DNA from: Agapanthus africanus | Lineage: Eukaryota; Streptophyta; Magnoliopsida; Asparagales; Amaryllidaceae | Assembly (NCBI GenBank): GCA_030015575.1 | Contig: JASDDO010000016.1 | Coordinates: 111,867,241-111,931,240, forward strand | DNA: 64,000 bases | Direction: 5' to 3' | Shown: one piece after another, positions 1 through 11,063 of the stretch | How the letters are laid out: each line of letters opens with the position of its first letter | How positions within the stretch are numbered: the stretch's first letter is position 1 | The notes under the pieces: generated by a model | Databases searched by the model: none | What the model was told of the DNA's origin: nothing | Seen by the model: only the letters and a program-made list of their open reading frames with translations | Position numbers and translations under genes: made by a program

Positions 1-1189
1 CCCGATGCGAGGTCATCAGATAGATTGATTCCAGCTAGAGACGACTTCACGCGGAGACGTTGAGAGTCGACAGAGACGATCGAATTTCATAAACCTATTA
101 TTCTAAGTTTAAAGTAGTCGGAAAGACATGCATGCAATTCTATGGTCCCTCTAGAAGAATGAAACCCTAACTCGACTTAATGAACGTGTGAAAGCCTTTG
201 AACCTTCGGGTTTGCGGCAGTTCTACGGCGCCATTAGTGAGGCTTGGGTTTGCCCTTCTACGGCTGGACCACCGATGTTGTGGTTTGTACTCGATACTAT
301 TAAATTGTGCCCAAGATGTTGAGCTCTTGGGGGATTATGAGGTTTTGACGACTCGATCGGATGGCTCGACTTAATTCGGATGCTAGGTGGTGAAATGCAT
401 TTCTTGGGAGACTCCCGATACGAGGGTAGCCGTTGGAGCTCATTCCATGTAGCCATGACGGGACGAGTCCGAAGCAGTCGACATTAGAGAAAGTGGAGTA
501 AAGAGGTCCGTACAAGATCTGGATAAGACGACGTTCCACTCCGCCGACATCAGAGATGCGATACGCATGCCGAGGCAGAGTACTGGATATACTTTCCAGA
601 AGGAGTCGCGATGGGTATGCAGCCGTTCCGGAGCAAGATGCAGATATAGGAAAGGACGATGACTTCCGGACAGTTGACAGAGACGAGACATGGAAGAGAC
701 CGTGAGTAGGATTCCTTCCAGGACACTACTGCAATGATACTTGCACCCAGGATCAGATGTGTCACGTACATTCAGAGAGCCAGAGGCCGACGCCAGTGAT
801 ATGCTGTCTTACGAGTGGTCGCGATGATTGACCGGGAGATGACAAGAGACGTGCCAGAACGGGATCATCCCCGTTAGCACACCTGACAAGGCCAATGAGC
901 CGATGGACCGAGAGATTGGTAATTCCCAGTGAAGACCTTGACCCAGGAGTGGTCATTGTTATGCACACCGGCAGGCCAGAGTTTAGGAGCGTCGACGAGA
1001 CATGCTATGAGTGACCACGGCAGTTGGCCAGAGATTCTTAGAGGATGCGCTTGAGCGGTACTATGCCGCCATTATTGATTTCGATGTTTTGGGTGATTTA
1101 TTCGAATGATTTGATTTTGATGATTGAGGATTTACGATCTTTGCATAGTGTTGCACTTGATATCGTTTTCGTACTTAGGTTTCACATGT
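1..1189 (+). other. Non-coding internal region of gypsy I, possibly decayed pol
   Basis: I could not recognise any protein domain in six frames; the open frames are short and lie on the antisense strand. By position, just upstream of the 3' untranslated region and PPT, it could be a degenerate end of pol, but I have no motif to support that. Confidence 0.35.
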
Positions 1190-1304
1190 TTGTGATTTTA
1201 CGGTTTTAGACATTTGAGTTGATTTTGTGTGTATGCACGCACACGATTTGGTTCCAGCACTCTGTATAGTTTATATATGCTTGCAGTGCAGTGATACGCC
1301 TTTT

Positions 1305-1604
1305 GTGCACTTAGATGCATTGGACTTTGATTTCGATGGTGGTGTTCGATATTGTTTTGGGCACCTTGTGCACCAGATTTGATTTTGCGCATGTTCGGCA
1401 CTTGATATTGGATTTCATGATTTCATGCACGATGGATTCACCTGATTTGGATTTTCGCGCATGTTAGGCGCATGTTTTGAAGTGTGATTTTGGTGCACAC
1501 CAGATGCACTAAATCGAGATTTTTCGTGCATGTCAGATGCACCTAATTTTGTTGTCAGGCACACATGTTGCCTACGACAGATGTTTCGTGCACACCCGAT
1601 GCAC
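1305..1604 (+). repeat. Array of GTGCA/TGCAC mini-hairpins in gypsy I 3' untranslated region
   Basis: Short inverted repeats of the form GTGCA-N7-TGCAC occur at 1493-1509, 1526-1542 and 1588-1604, with a shorter variant at 1305-1320. They are embedded in T-rich spacer (TGATTTcGTGCA...). A matching array lies at the same place in gypsy II (10957-11063) with different loops. Confidence 0.6.
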
Positions 1605-2052
1605 TTAGATGTTGTTTCTGTGCATATGTATGGCACATATTTGGATTTTGATTTCTGTGCGCACAAGACGCGCGTAGTATTCATACGCGTATTTTGTGAT
1701 TGATTTTTCTTATAGAGCAGTACGTTTTTATGATATTGCTATGTGTTTTCGTACTGAGCAGGACTAGTCAGAGGACAGTACCTGAATATATTTTACATGT
1801 ATAGTTTCGAGTTATATCATATTGGTTTTGCTTTGGATTTGGTATTGATATCTTCCCCATGACTCCGATGATTGCGGGATGCTTGACGGAGTTCTGATTT
1901 GAGTTATATGCTCATTTTTCATGCGCATGCGTTGCGCTACGATTTGTTTTATGTATTTATGATTTCGGAGCCCCGGCGATTTGATGGTTTTGGCTGAAAT
2001 ATTTTAGTATTTGGGGGAAGTTTTAATTTAAATTCGGGGACCGAATTTCTTT

Positions 2053-2065
2053 AAGGGGGGAAGAT
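2053..2065 (+). other. Polypurine tract of gypsy I
   Basis: AAGGGGGGAAGAT lies directly before the LTR start TGTAAC. An identical tract precedes the gypsy II LTR. This is the expected primer for plus-strand DNA synthesis. Confidence 0.75.
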
Positions 2066-3741
2066 TGTAACGTTTTGAAAATCGTTTCGGTGAAATTTCG
2101 AAAAAACGGTAAAATAAGGGGGTTTTCAGTAAAAAGTCAAAATGCAAATATCTTTATTATAAAATTAAATATACATATTCTAGCTATGTAATTGCTAGTA
2201 TTTGGTGTTTATTGAGCCACTGGTGAAATTTCAAATTTTCTGAAAATTTTTCCGAAATTAATTATTTTAATATTATTTTAAGCCGTCACTAATACATTTA
2301 ATTAGGGAAAATTACAAATTGGAATGAGTTGAAACAAATTTTGTGCATCATAACACATTAAACAAAATTTTATCATGTGATTTTCGAAATGAAATGGTTT
2401 GCCAAAACGGTTTAGAAAATATCGAAGAAAAAGGGCTTAAATGGTGAAATATAGCTAAATAGAATTGGGGTATGGTTGAATGTAGCTTAATATTCCTCAT
2501 ACACACACACACACCCTCACTCTCTCCCCTATTAGGGCTGAATTTAGCAGCCCCCCACTCACCTCCTCACTTAAAAGTCAAAGGAAACCAAGAAAAGAAA
2601 AAGAAAACAATATAATATTGAGGTATGGTTTCTTTGTTGACTTGGGCAAATTGTTTTCAACACAAACCAACACACCCACTCTCTCTCCTCCCCTCCCTAG
2701 ACCTGGCCGAACCCTCCCTTGCTGTCCCAAAATTTTCTCCACCCTTTTCTCTTCAAAAATCCTTCAAAATTTCTTCAAAAACCCACATAAAACACCACAA
2801 ATTTCCAAATCTAATCCTTACCCATTATTCCTTTGCCATTCAAGCTTGGATCTTGGTGAAAAGAGAGCATTTTGGGAGGCTAGATTTCATGTGAGATCTA
2901 TAAATTATGGAGGTATAATTTTAACCTTATAGTTAAATTGTTGATTATTGCTTAGGTTAGCTTAATTAAGTGTTTAATTAGGTGTTAACTTGGTTTATCC
3001 TTCAAGTTGAAAATTGTAAAGAATTGGGTTTGGATCAAGATAAGGGTTTTATAAATTGTTCATGGTTTAATTGTGTAGTTGAACTTTTTAAGGTTTGGAA
3101 AACTTAATCTTGTTGCATATTACAAATTGTTGCATGTAAATTGTCCTAATTAAGATTTCTAGCAAACTAGGTTTTAGAATTTAATTGCAAATGTGAGGTT
3201 AAAATCTAGTTAGGGTTTTATATCATTTGAACATGGTTTAAATGTGTAAGGTATCATATTAAGGCATGTTAAATCAAACATAGTAGCTAGTTTACAAATT
3301 GTTATTTTAAAATTTACAAATTAAGCTAAATTGTAAACTAGAATTTCGGGTTAATGAAAGATAGTGAGATTAAAAATCTAATTAGGGTTGGTATGACTTA
3401 TTTAAGTTATTTAATAAGTATTATGGCCGCTAGAATTGTTTAAACGTCGAGTTTTATACTAAAACGGGTAATTTTGCTTGCTAGTTTTTCGGAAAAACGG
3501 CTTTTAAAGTGAATTTGGGGTTTTTGTGAGTTTTAACCTATTTTATATTAAAATTTGTGTTCGTGAATGTGCAAAAGAGTGTACTTGGGTTTTTCTCGAT
3601 GGTCGGGCGTTTGCACGCCGACGTCGAGGGTTTTTGGGTTTGTTTGTGAGAGCAACCATAGGTTTTGACCTATGTGGGATTCGTGCGTCGTTTTGGTCAT
3701 GAGTCGGATTTTAATGCGATATGGTGAGTTATGATATGTAG

Positions 3742-3810
3742 GTACCCCATGTGGACTTCGAGACGACAAGCAAGCGCGTGGTGACGTCGGCACCGGCGAG
3801 CAATGACCAG
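3742..3810 (+). other. Exon-like segment with splice-site consensus in gypsy I LTR
   Basis: The segment follows TATGTAG and is followed by GTGAGT, giving ...AG|GTACCCC...GACCAG|GTGAGT. Counterparts occur at 13164-13228 (gypsy II) and 63164-63228 on the minus strand (gypsy III), with the same flanks. It may be a leader exon or a chance match inside a conserved LTR block. Confidence 0.4.
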
Positions 3811-4653
3811 GTGAGTAGATTTATATCTACGGGGAGAAGTCGGGTGGATGGCGTATAGCACCCCCGCAGTCCGTGGTGGTGTATACGGATTCGTATACAC
3901 ACCAACAATTATTATATGTTATTTGGGATTAATAACGATGTTTAGGATGGATATTGGTGTGTTGGATTATTTTAGTGTTGCGAACCCTCGGGTAGTGCTG
4001 CACTACACATACACACATACATACTTGCATACTCTCCAATTTATATGTGCTCATTGGATTGTTTATAGTTATGCGTTCACATGGGTATGGGACTATGTGT
4101 TCACATACGGAATTGAGGATGATACCGGGGATTGAGCTGAGTCGATGAGATTTGTTTTATGGTTGTGATATCGGTGATATGGCAGGATTCGTACTTGAGG
4201 TACGTCCTGGTGTTATAGCGGATCTTGGGACGACGATACGGGTGAATAGTGTTATTAATAAAATGGTCGACATGTGATCGTGATATAAGATATGATATGC
4301 TAGGATATTGATACTAGGCCATATTGGGCGATGTATACCCCTTGATGATGAGATATGCTAATGATATCGGTTTGTACGAGATTGTCGATCTGTAGTCAGA
4401 TCATGAGTATATTGATGATATTAGTATTGTACTAGACATAGGTCAGTACCCTAGACTATGATCTTGAATAAAGAGGATACCAGAGGAATGGTGTGAGGAA
4501 TATGATATTGACCCGTACCCAGATCTGGGGATGCCGTATGACGGATTTACGTACGAACTATATCTTGATGATTGATCCGCACTCTTTACTTAGGATGTCT
4601 GATTGTAGATATGGTATCGGATATGATATTATTGAGGCGGGATCACCGACTAA

Positions 4654-4663
4654 TATATATAAA
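4654..4663 (+). promoter_or_regulatory. Possible TATA box in gypsy I LTR
   Basis: TATATATAAA followed by GG resembles a plant TATA box. It is in the middle of the LTR, but I see no equivalent in gypsy II at the same place apart from a long TA microsatellite (13879-13941), so the call is weak. Confidence 0.25.
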
Positions 4664-5762
4664 GGTATGTATATGGATCGACTCAGATGTTAGGCGGTTT
4701 CCTTACCTGTAGTCCAGCTTGTTAGCTTAGCCCTTTAGTTTAGTTTAGTTGTTAGATTAGATTCGATTCTTACCTATTTCAAAAACTAACGAATCGTGGG
4801 TATTTTAAAAGACAGCCCAAGGGATCCTACGGATATTTCAAAAGATATATCTTTTCATAAAAACACCATAGCCCATATTTTCAAAACCCCATGATTCGTG
4901 TTATTTCAAAAGGCACTATTTGTAGGACTTATGTTAGATTAATGGAGGTTAGTTACAGTTGCGTCTAGTATTCAGCTCCCGCTTTTTATTGTGATTCGCT
5001 TCGCATCGCATACTTATGTTATAATTTCTTATTGCAATGTTGATATCATATTGTTAGGACACCAGCACCATTACCGATGATGCGTATGTACCACGTACAC
5101 TTACTTGCCGGCTCACACACATCTTCATCGGTAATTGCCATGTCATGTACACCTTAGAAAATATTATTGCTTGACTTAGCTTGTTAGTTAGTAATTTGAG
5201 ATGATATTAGTGTACCTGCCTTATATGCCAGCTTAACATTGTAGTTATTACTTGTCACTTCATGCATACTGTTATTCATTGTTATGCCTATATTCATGGT
5301 TTTACATGCTATTGATGATTTGGATTCGGATTTCCATGAAATTTTCTGGATTTGGGGGGCAAAACGCAAAACTTTTATAAACTGATTTCTCTCTTTTTAA
5401 ATAAAAAGTACGGTTTTTCCCATGATGTATGAGTCGTCCACCATGAGTTTGCTGATGGATTTCGAGACCCGATTCGAGGAGACGGATGAACCGTTTCGTG
5501 TACATGGTGGACCCGGTAAGGTATCCCGGGGCAAGAAGCGTGTGATGATGACGATGTGAGCCTGGCAGGGGAGCACTACCTACCGGTGATTTTACCCGAC
5601 GCGTCGGATATCCGGAGGATACCATCGTGGTCTTGAGATGGATGGTAGGGGTCGGTCTGGACTGACGGCGCCCTAGATATTGTGATTGAGACATTGAGAT
5701 TTCGAGATATTGAGGTACAGAGACTGTGGTACAGAGATATCGAGATATTGGGATTACGTTTT

Positions 5763-5779
5763 GTGCCGATGCTAGGCAC
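5763..5779 (+). other. Conserved GTGCC-GGCAC hairpin, gypsy I LTR
   Basis: GTGCCGATGCTAGGCAC forms a 5-bp stem with the loop GATGCTA. Related copies lie at 14913-14929 in gypsy II, with a second diverged copy near 14951, and reverse-complement relatives lie near 61585-61640 in gypsy III. Confidence 0.45.
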
Positions 5780-6732
5780 TGTTTTATGCCGATTTCATTA
5801 TGATACCTCATTTTAAAAATACAAAGGAAATCTCACTAAATTATGAAAACAATTCTTCATTTACATGTATTCTGTTTTCATGCATTCATACCTCATTCAT
5901 ATGATATATTACTACCTGAGGCACTGACACGAGCACATGAGATTACACTCGGGTTAGATATTTACCCTAGCCTTGTTATAGGTTGCATGTTATATATAAT
6001 TGAGGATATATTATGATCTTTGACCTAGGTTGCGTTATTTATGCGATTTCTTTCCGTAGATGTTTTTCTATTCACGAGTTGGCAACTCACCCCCGTTGTG
6101 TCCCAGTTTCTTGCAGGTTTGCCGTACAGGTTTCATTACGGCTTTGCGGGCATAGTTTCCTTCGGGTGATTTGCTAGTAGGTGGGTTTACTTGTATCGTA
6201 TCCCCATTATATATCTTGTATATCATTATTCTGTTGTATCTAGAAGTTCCATCAGCCAAACATGTTTATTTTTGAGATAGAGACCAGTGATGTTATTCTT
6301 TCGACCTTAGAGTCGCGCGTTGTATTTATGTGGTTTTCTTGTGGTTTTTGAGTTTCCTTTTGAGTTTTGATCCTCGCCCTTGGCGTTGTATATTATATTG
6401 CTTGTATGGTTGTGGCCGTCGATTGACAAAGAGCTAGCTCCCGCTTGGGATGCCTTTTTATTGATTTCGTATACTATTCATGTTGTATCCCGTTTGGGAG
6501 CCAGTATTTGCAAAGGAGACTCTGCCGAAATTTTCAGGAAATACTTGATGTTTTTAAAACCGCATAACTCGGCTTATGCTATTAAAACTACTTGATTTTA
6601 AATTGGTTTTCCTTCACTCTACTACTTTTCTTGGTTTGGATTTCTGGGTTTTCGGTTTACTTAAATTACGTACGCCTCGAGACGTTCGTAGTTTAAGTGC
6701 CGGTCATGTTCCGTACTTTCGGATCGTGACAT

Positions 6733-8709
6733 CTTCAATACTTGAAGATTTGTGGATGTCCAGCTTATGTCAAAAAGCAGCATGCGGACAAACTAGAGGC
6801 ACGCTCAATACTGTGCAAGTTTGTAGGATACCCAAAGAACTCCAGTGGGTATCTTTTCTATTACGCAGAGGAACAAAAAGTCCTTGTTTCTCGTAATGCC
6901 CATTTTCTGGAACATCAGTTCTTAGAAAAAGAAATAAGTGGGAGCGCAATAGAACTGGAAGAAATTCCAGAACCACAAGCTATTACTGAAAGCTTAGTAG
7001 AACCAGAGGGTTCGAAAGATCAGGACATTCCCACGCCACTCCGCAGGAGTAGTAGGCAGTCTCATCCGCCAGAGAGATACTACGGTTTTCTCATTGACGG
7101 GGATAGAGAGGATTGCATCATAGATTGTGATGAGCCTACTAGCTTCCAGCAAGCCATTCAGAGCGTCGACTCGGTAAAATGGCTGGATGCAATGCGGACC
7201 GAGATGGAGTCCATGTACACCAACAAAGTATGGACGTTGGACATTGCTCCAGATGGGGTAAAACCCGTAGGATGCAAGTGGATCTTCAAAAGGAAGATTG
7301 GTGTAGATGGACAGGTTGAGACCTATAAAGCTAGACTGGTTGCAAAGGGTTTTCGTCAAAGACCTGGTTTGGACTATGACGAAACCTTTTCTCCAGTAGC
7401 TATGCTGAAATCCATTCGGATCCTTCTTGCCATTGCTGCCTTCCACGATTATGAGATTTGGCAAATGGACGTAAAGACAGCTTTTCTAAATGGACATTTA
7501 GAGGAGTGTGTCTATATGGACCAGCCAGAGGGTTTCATTCAGAGTGGGAGCAGCGGAAAAGTGTGCAAGTTGCTTAAGTCCATTTATGGACTAAAGCAGG
7601 CATCGCGGAGTTGGAACATCTGTTTTGATGAGACGGTCAAGGAATTTGGCTTTATCAAAAATCCAGATGAACCATGTATCTATTGTAGATTTGTAGCGAG
7701 AAATGTACTATTCCTCGTTTTATACGTGGATGACATTCTCTTAATAGGAAATGTCATTCCTATGCTACAATCTGTCAAGGGGTTCTTGTCACACAGGTTC
7801 TCCATGAAAGACCTGGGTGATGCCTCATACATTCTGGGTATCCGGATCTACCGTGACAGATCCAAGAGGATATTAGGACTTTCACAGTCCAGGTACATCG
7901 ACACCATTCTGAAGAGATTCAGTATGGAAGATTTCAAGCACGGTAATCTACCGGCTTGTCACGGGATCACCCTCTCCAAAGAGATGTCTCCCAAGACTGA
8001 TTTGGAGAGGGATCGCATGTCTATTATACCCTACGCTTCTGCGGTAGGCTCTATAATGTATGCGATGTTGTGTACCAGACCGGATGTGGCTTATGCACTG
8101 AGTGTGGTAAGCAGGTATCAGTCAAACCCTGGGGAGAAACATTGGATAGCAGTAAAGAACATTCTCAAGTACTTGAGAAGGACTAAGGAGATGTTCTTGG
8201 TGTATGGCGGAAAAGACCTCCGGATTGAGGCCTTTGCTGACTCCAGCTTCCATAGTGACAAGGATGATTCCAAGTCCATGTCAGGTTTTGTCTTCACCCT
8301 CAATGGAGGGGCGGTGTGTTGGAAGAGCTCCAAACAGGAAACCGTTGCTGACTCGACTATGGAAGCGGAATACATCACAGCATCTGATGCCGCAAAAGAA
8401 GCTGTCTGGATGAGGAAGTTCTTGAAAGAACTTCAGGTGGTTCCGTCCATTGTTGACCCAATACCTCTGTATTGCGACAACAACGGGGCTATAGCTTTAG
8501 CGAAGGAACCCAGGTCCCATCAGAAATCCAGACACATCTTGAGGCGGTATCACCTGATCAGGGAGATCGTGGATCGCCAGGAGATCGAGGTTCGGAGGGT
8601 TGCTTCAGAAGATAACACTGCAGATCCATTCACCAAGGCCTTGCCCCAGACTCAGTCCGAGCGGCTGATCGAGATGATAGGTCTTCGATACGCCAGTACA
8701 TGGCCTTAG
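6733..8709 (+). pseudogene. Copia F pol fragment: integrase C-terminus, reverse transcriptase, RNase H (5' truncated)
   Basis: The frame is open from the insertion junction to a TAG stop at 8707-8709, about 659 codons with no internal stop. There is no natural start: the frame enters at LKICGCPAYVKK, an integrase C-terminal segment. A linker with paired arginines (LRRSSRQSHPPERYYGF) follows. The RT has MDVKTAFLNG and the catalytic YVDD box in LVLYVDDILLIGN. RNase H has VADSTMEAEYITASDAAKEA, DNNGAIALAKEPRSHQKSRH and a terminal DNTADPFTKALPQTQ. It is the best-preserved RT/RNase H in the window. In life this would be the C-terminal half of a Gag-Pol polyprotein making cDNA inside virus-like particles. 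As it stands it is separated from its promoter and start by gypsy I, so I call it a disrupted gene despite its intact frame. Confidence 0.9.
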
Positions 8710-8710
8710 T

Positions 8711-8723
8711 GCAAGTGGGAGAT
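8711..8723 (+). other. Polypurine tract of copia F
   Basis: GCAAGTGGGAGAT directly abuts the LTR start TGTTAG. The same tract is seen in A, B, C and D and, mutated, in E. Confidence 0.85.
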
Positions 8724-10694
8724 TGTTAGTGCATATGCCCTAGAGGCCATTACTGTATCATACTAGTTTGTATATTACTTGATGGAAGCTTGGGATATTC
8801 ATAGTTGTATATACAATCTTGCTCGAAATGGTAGTATGCTACTTGGTTTGTCTCTGCTTTAATATGTGCATGTGTTTCTTTTAGCATATCGCTGATATAC
8901 ATATTAGTAGAGCCCTTAGGATCTTTGCTTGATTACCAGCGTTGTGATGGCGCTCACACTCGTGGGGCTGGGTAATCCATAAGCACATCCTTATACAGGT
9001 CCCTGGTCGTTGGACTATCGAGACAGTGCATCGATACTCCGGAGTAGACTAGCATATGCGCTTCTCATCCCAGTGTGGGAGACGGTCTGTTCCACAGCCG
9101 TCAGTACGTCGTACTTGAGATAGTATGCGGGTGCACGTTAGGTTACGAGTACACTGGACAGGACTCGTCGGGAACTGTTGGTTGGTATTATACCTATCGT
9201 CAGTTATCAGTTCCCAGGTGACATGAGTACAGCTTAGTCCGCTGACTTGACACTGTCACTTCGTCTCGAGTGTGTTCCCACTGCACTTTGATTACTACCC
9301 TACCACGGCTCAAAGGAGTCGTGCAAACAGGTAGTTTTTGGGTGCAGTCCCGAAGCACTTGGAGGCAGTGACGGTTTGACAGGATTTGTCTCTCCCGGTA
9401 TTGGGGGTTGACATCGCGCTGTGTCCAGGAGAGCCATTACACAAGTAGTCCCTGGCCAGGGCAAGCGAGATATACTGGTAGGTTTCCAGTGTTATCTCAG
9501 AGTGTTCTGGGCTACACTCTGACACGACTTGTACCGCTATTAGGGGACTGACGTTCACCGCCCCCCTCGGCCCGCCATGCGATGTATCAGACGAACAGAC
9601 CGGACTGTACGGAGACTGTCACATACAGGCTCAGTAGGAGTTCAGATGGGGTTACCTCGTCAGTCTTCTTATTGTCATCTACCAGGGGACCGTTACGTAC
9701 AGCTAGTGCCGCTTGCGGTCTGTGGTTAAACCCACTGCCAGCGTAGTGTCGAGTCTTTAGAGTCCTACACAGAGTGTTATTCGCCTTTAGGCAAAATGAG
9801 TAGAGGTCGCATGGTTTTGCGACAGGGTTCGTTCACATCCGCGCACTTGTGCACGTTTGCTGTCCGAACAGCTTATACTAGCGGGCTTTGGTTTAAGCCA
9901 GATCCTGGTATATAATTTGGGATTGGTTTTATCTCTTTGTATTCGTGTTCCTCGGATCACGAATACGGGTGCGTATGCACAGTTGCTTGAAACAGAGGGA
10001 GGGGACTTTGATTAGGGTTAATGACCATTGTCATTTTATTAACCCTAATGCTTATGTGTGTATTATGGTTAATTGATATTAGTTTATTATAATTGTGCAT
10101 GGTTATGGTTGTTGACCATTTGACATTCTTGACTTGTTGACCTAGGTTGACACTTTGACCATCATCATTTCATTTGGAAGATGCTCTTTGATCCTTGCAA
10201 TTTGCATTAAAAATGAAATGATAATGGTCATGTCTTGATTAAGCCATGACAATTATCTCACTAATTATCTATTTACAATAATTCACACATATATGAGAGA
10301 ATGCTTCATATTTTCTCTCATTCTATCATTTTACTTTCTCTCTCTTGTTCTTCCTCTTCCTCAAGCTCTCCCCTCTCATGTGTTGAGAAACACTTGAGCT
10401 TGAGAAAAATCTCTTCTTGATAATCTCTACTCTCATCTAGGGTTCTAGGATTAGCACTTCTAGCACCCTAGTTACTTCTAGCTTGGAGTTGAAGCCAAAG
10501 GTTGAGGCTTTCGGGTGGATCCTTCTTCGACGTGAGAAGACGAAAAAGGTGATCTCTTTCTACTACTCCAAAGAGCAAGGAGAGAAGGACATAAAGCCCT
10601 AGGTATAACCATTCTACCTAAAGTGATAAAAATCCGATTTTTATTCCGTTTTCCGCCTCCTCGCAAGCACCGGGTTGGGCAACGTGGACTTACA
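8724..10694 (+). repeat. 3' LTR of copia F (1,971 bp)
   Basis: It starts TGTTAGTGCATATGCCCTAGAGGCC and ends TGGACTTACA, with TG...CA ends. The first ~1.1 kb matches the LTR core shared by A-E (for example CATCGATACTCCGGAGTAGA, CTCTCCCGGTATTGGGGG and CCCTGGCCAGGG). Downstream are a GGCTT/AAGCC hairpin at 9884-9899, a possible TATA at 9909-9916 and pyrimidine-rich sequence at 10312-10375. Near the end is the motif CGGGTGGATCC at 10512-10522 that recurs in other LTRs. Confidence 0.82.
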
Positions 10695-10956
10695 ATATAT
10701 ATTTTATACACCGTTGTGTTGATTTGCGATTTGTGCATGCTTATTGCGTTTGATGTCGATTTTATACCTGCATAGCATGTGTTTATGATTTCATGGATTT
10801 CATACGGATGATTTGATTTTTGCACTCGGTATAACTTATATGTGCTTGCAGTGCATTGATATGTGTTTTGTGCAAGCAGTTGCACACGATTTTGATTTAT
10901 ACATCTTGGTATACACGGTGTTGCTTTCGATGCGTTCGAGTTATTGATTGTATTTC

Positions 10957-11063
10957 GTGCATTTGATGCACCCGATGTTATTTCGTGCACAATAGGTGCA
11001 CCTTATATTGTTGCCGTGCACACCGTTGCAGTGGACAGATACTTTCGTGCACATCCGTTGCAC
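10957..11063 (+). repeat. GTGCA/TGCAC mini-hairpin array in gypsy II
   Basis: Units at 10957-10971, 10985-11001, 11016-11030 and 11047-11063 each have GTGCA, a 5-7 nt loop and TGCA(C). They are spaced about 14-16 nt apart, mostly after TTTC. They correspond to the array at 1305-1604. Confidence 0.62.

Larger units (their letters stand above)
1..6731 (+). mobile_element. Gypsy I: 3' end of a Ty3/gypsy-like LTR retrotransposon (left end outside window)
   Basis: The segment ends in a long terminal repeat that closes with GTGACA at 6731. Immediately after it, copia integrase sequence of element F resumes, so this element is inserted in F. The LTR is preceded by a purine tract, which makes it the 3' LTR of a plus-strand element. 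Positions 1-2065 are the distal internal region. I see no frame longer than about 100 codons there and no recognisable gypsy domain, so the coding part is either decayed or lies upstream. The same 3' internal and LTR sequence recurs in gypsy II, and the LTR again in gypsy III on the other strand. The gypsy assignment rests on LTR style and on the PBS of gypsy III, not on a visible integrase or chromodomain. Confidence 0.72.
2066..6731 (+). repeat. 3' LTR of gypsy I (4,666 bp)
   Basis: It starts TGTAAC after the PPT and ends GTGACA, giving short imperfect inverted ends (TGTMAC). It is colinear with the 4,236-bp LTR of gypsy II and the partial LTR of gypsy III but clearly diverged. Shared landmarks are an exon-like segment at 3742-3810, the motif around 3830-3870 (GGTGGATGGCGTATAGCACC), a GTGCC/GGCAC hairpin at 5763-5779, a block near 6070-6110 (GAGTTGGCAACTCACCCCCG) and GAAGAGCTAGCTCCCGCTTG near 6428-6449. 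Small open frames inside it are not conserved as protein. An LTR above 4 kb is long for plant gypsy elements but fits some Tekay/Del and Ogre-type families. Confidence 0.75.
6732..10694 (+). mobile_element. Copia F: 3' part of a Ty1/copia element (Angela-like), split by gypsy I
   Basis: Sequence immediately after the gypsy I LTR is the C-terminal part of copia integrase, followed by RT, RNase H, PPT and a 1,971-bp LTR ending CTTACA at 10694. The missing gag, protease and integrase core must lie upstream of the window beyond gypsy I. After 10694 the sequence returns to the 3' untranslated region of gypsy II, so F is inserted in gypsy II. The first bases after F (10695-10699, ATATA) would be one copy of its target duplication, but the partner is not visible. 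Confidence 0.85.

Noticed and set aside
2618-2932. 104-codon plus-strand frame in gypsy I LTR
   Set aside because: Low-complexity, proline/serine-rich translation of a pyrimidine-rich LTR stretch; not kept as a frame in gypsy II or III.
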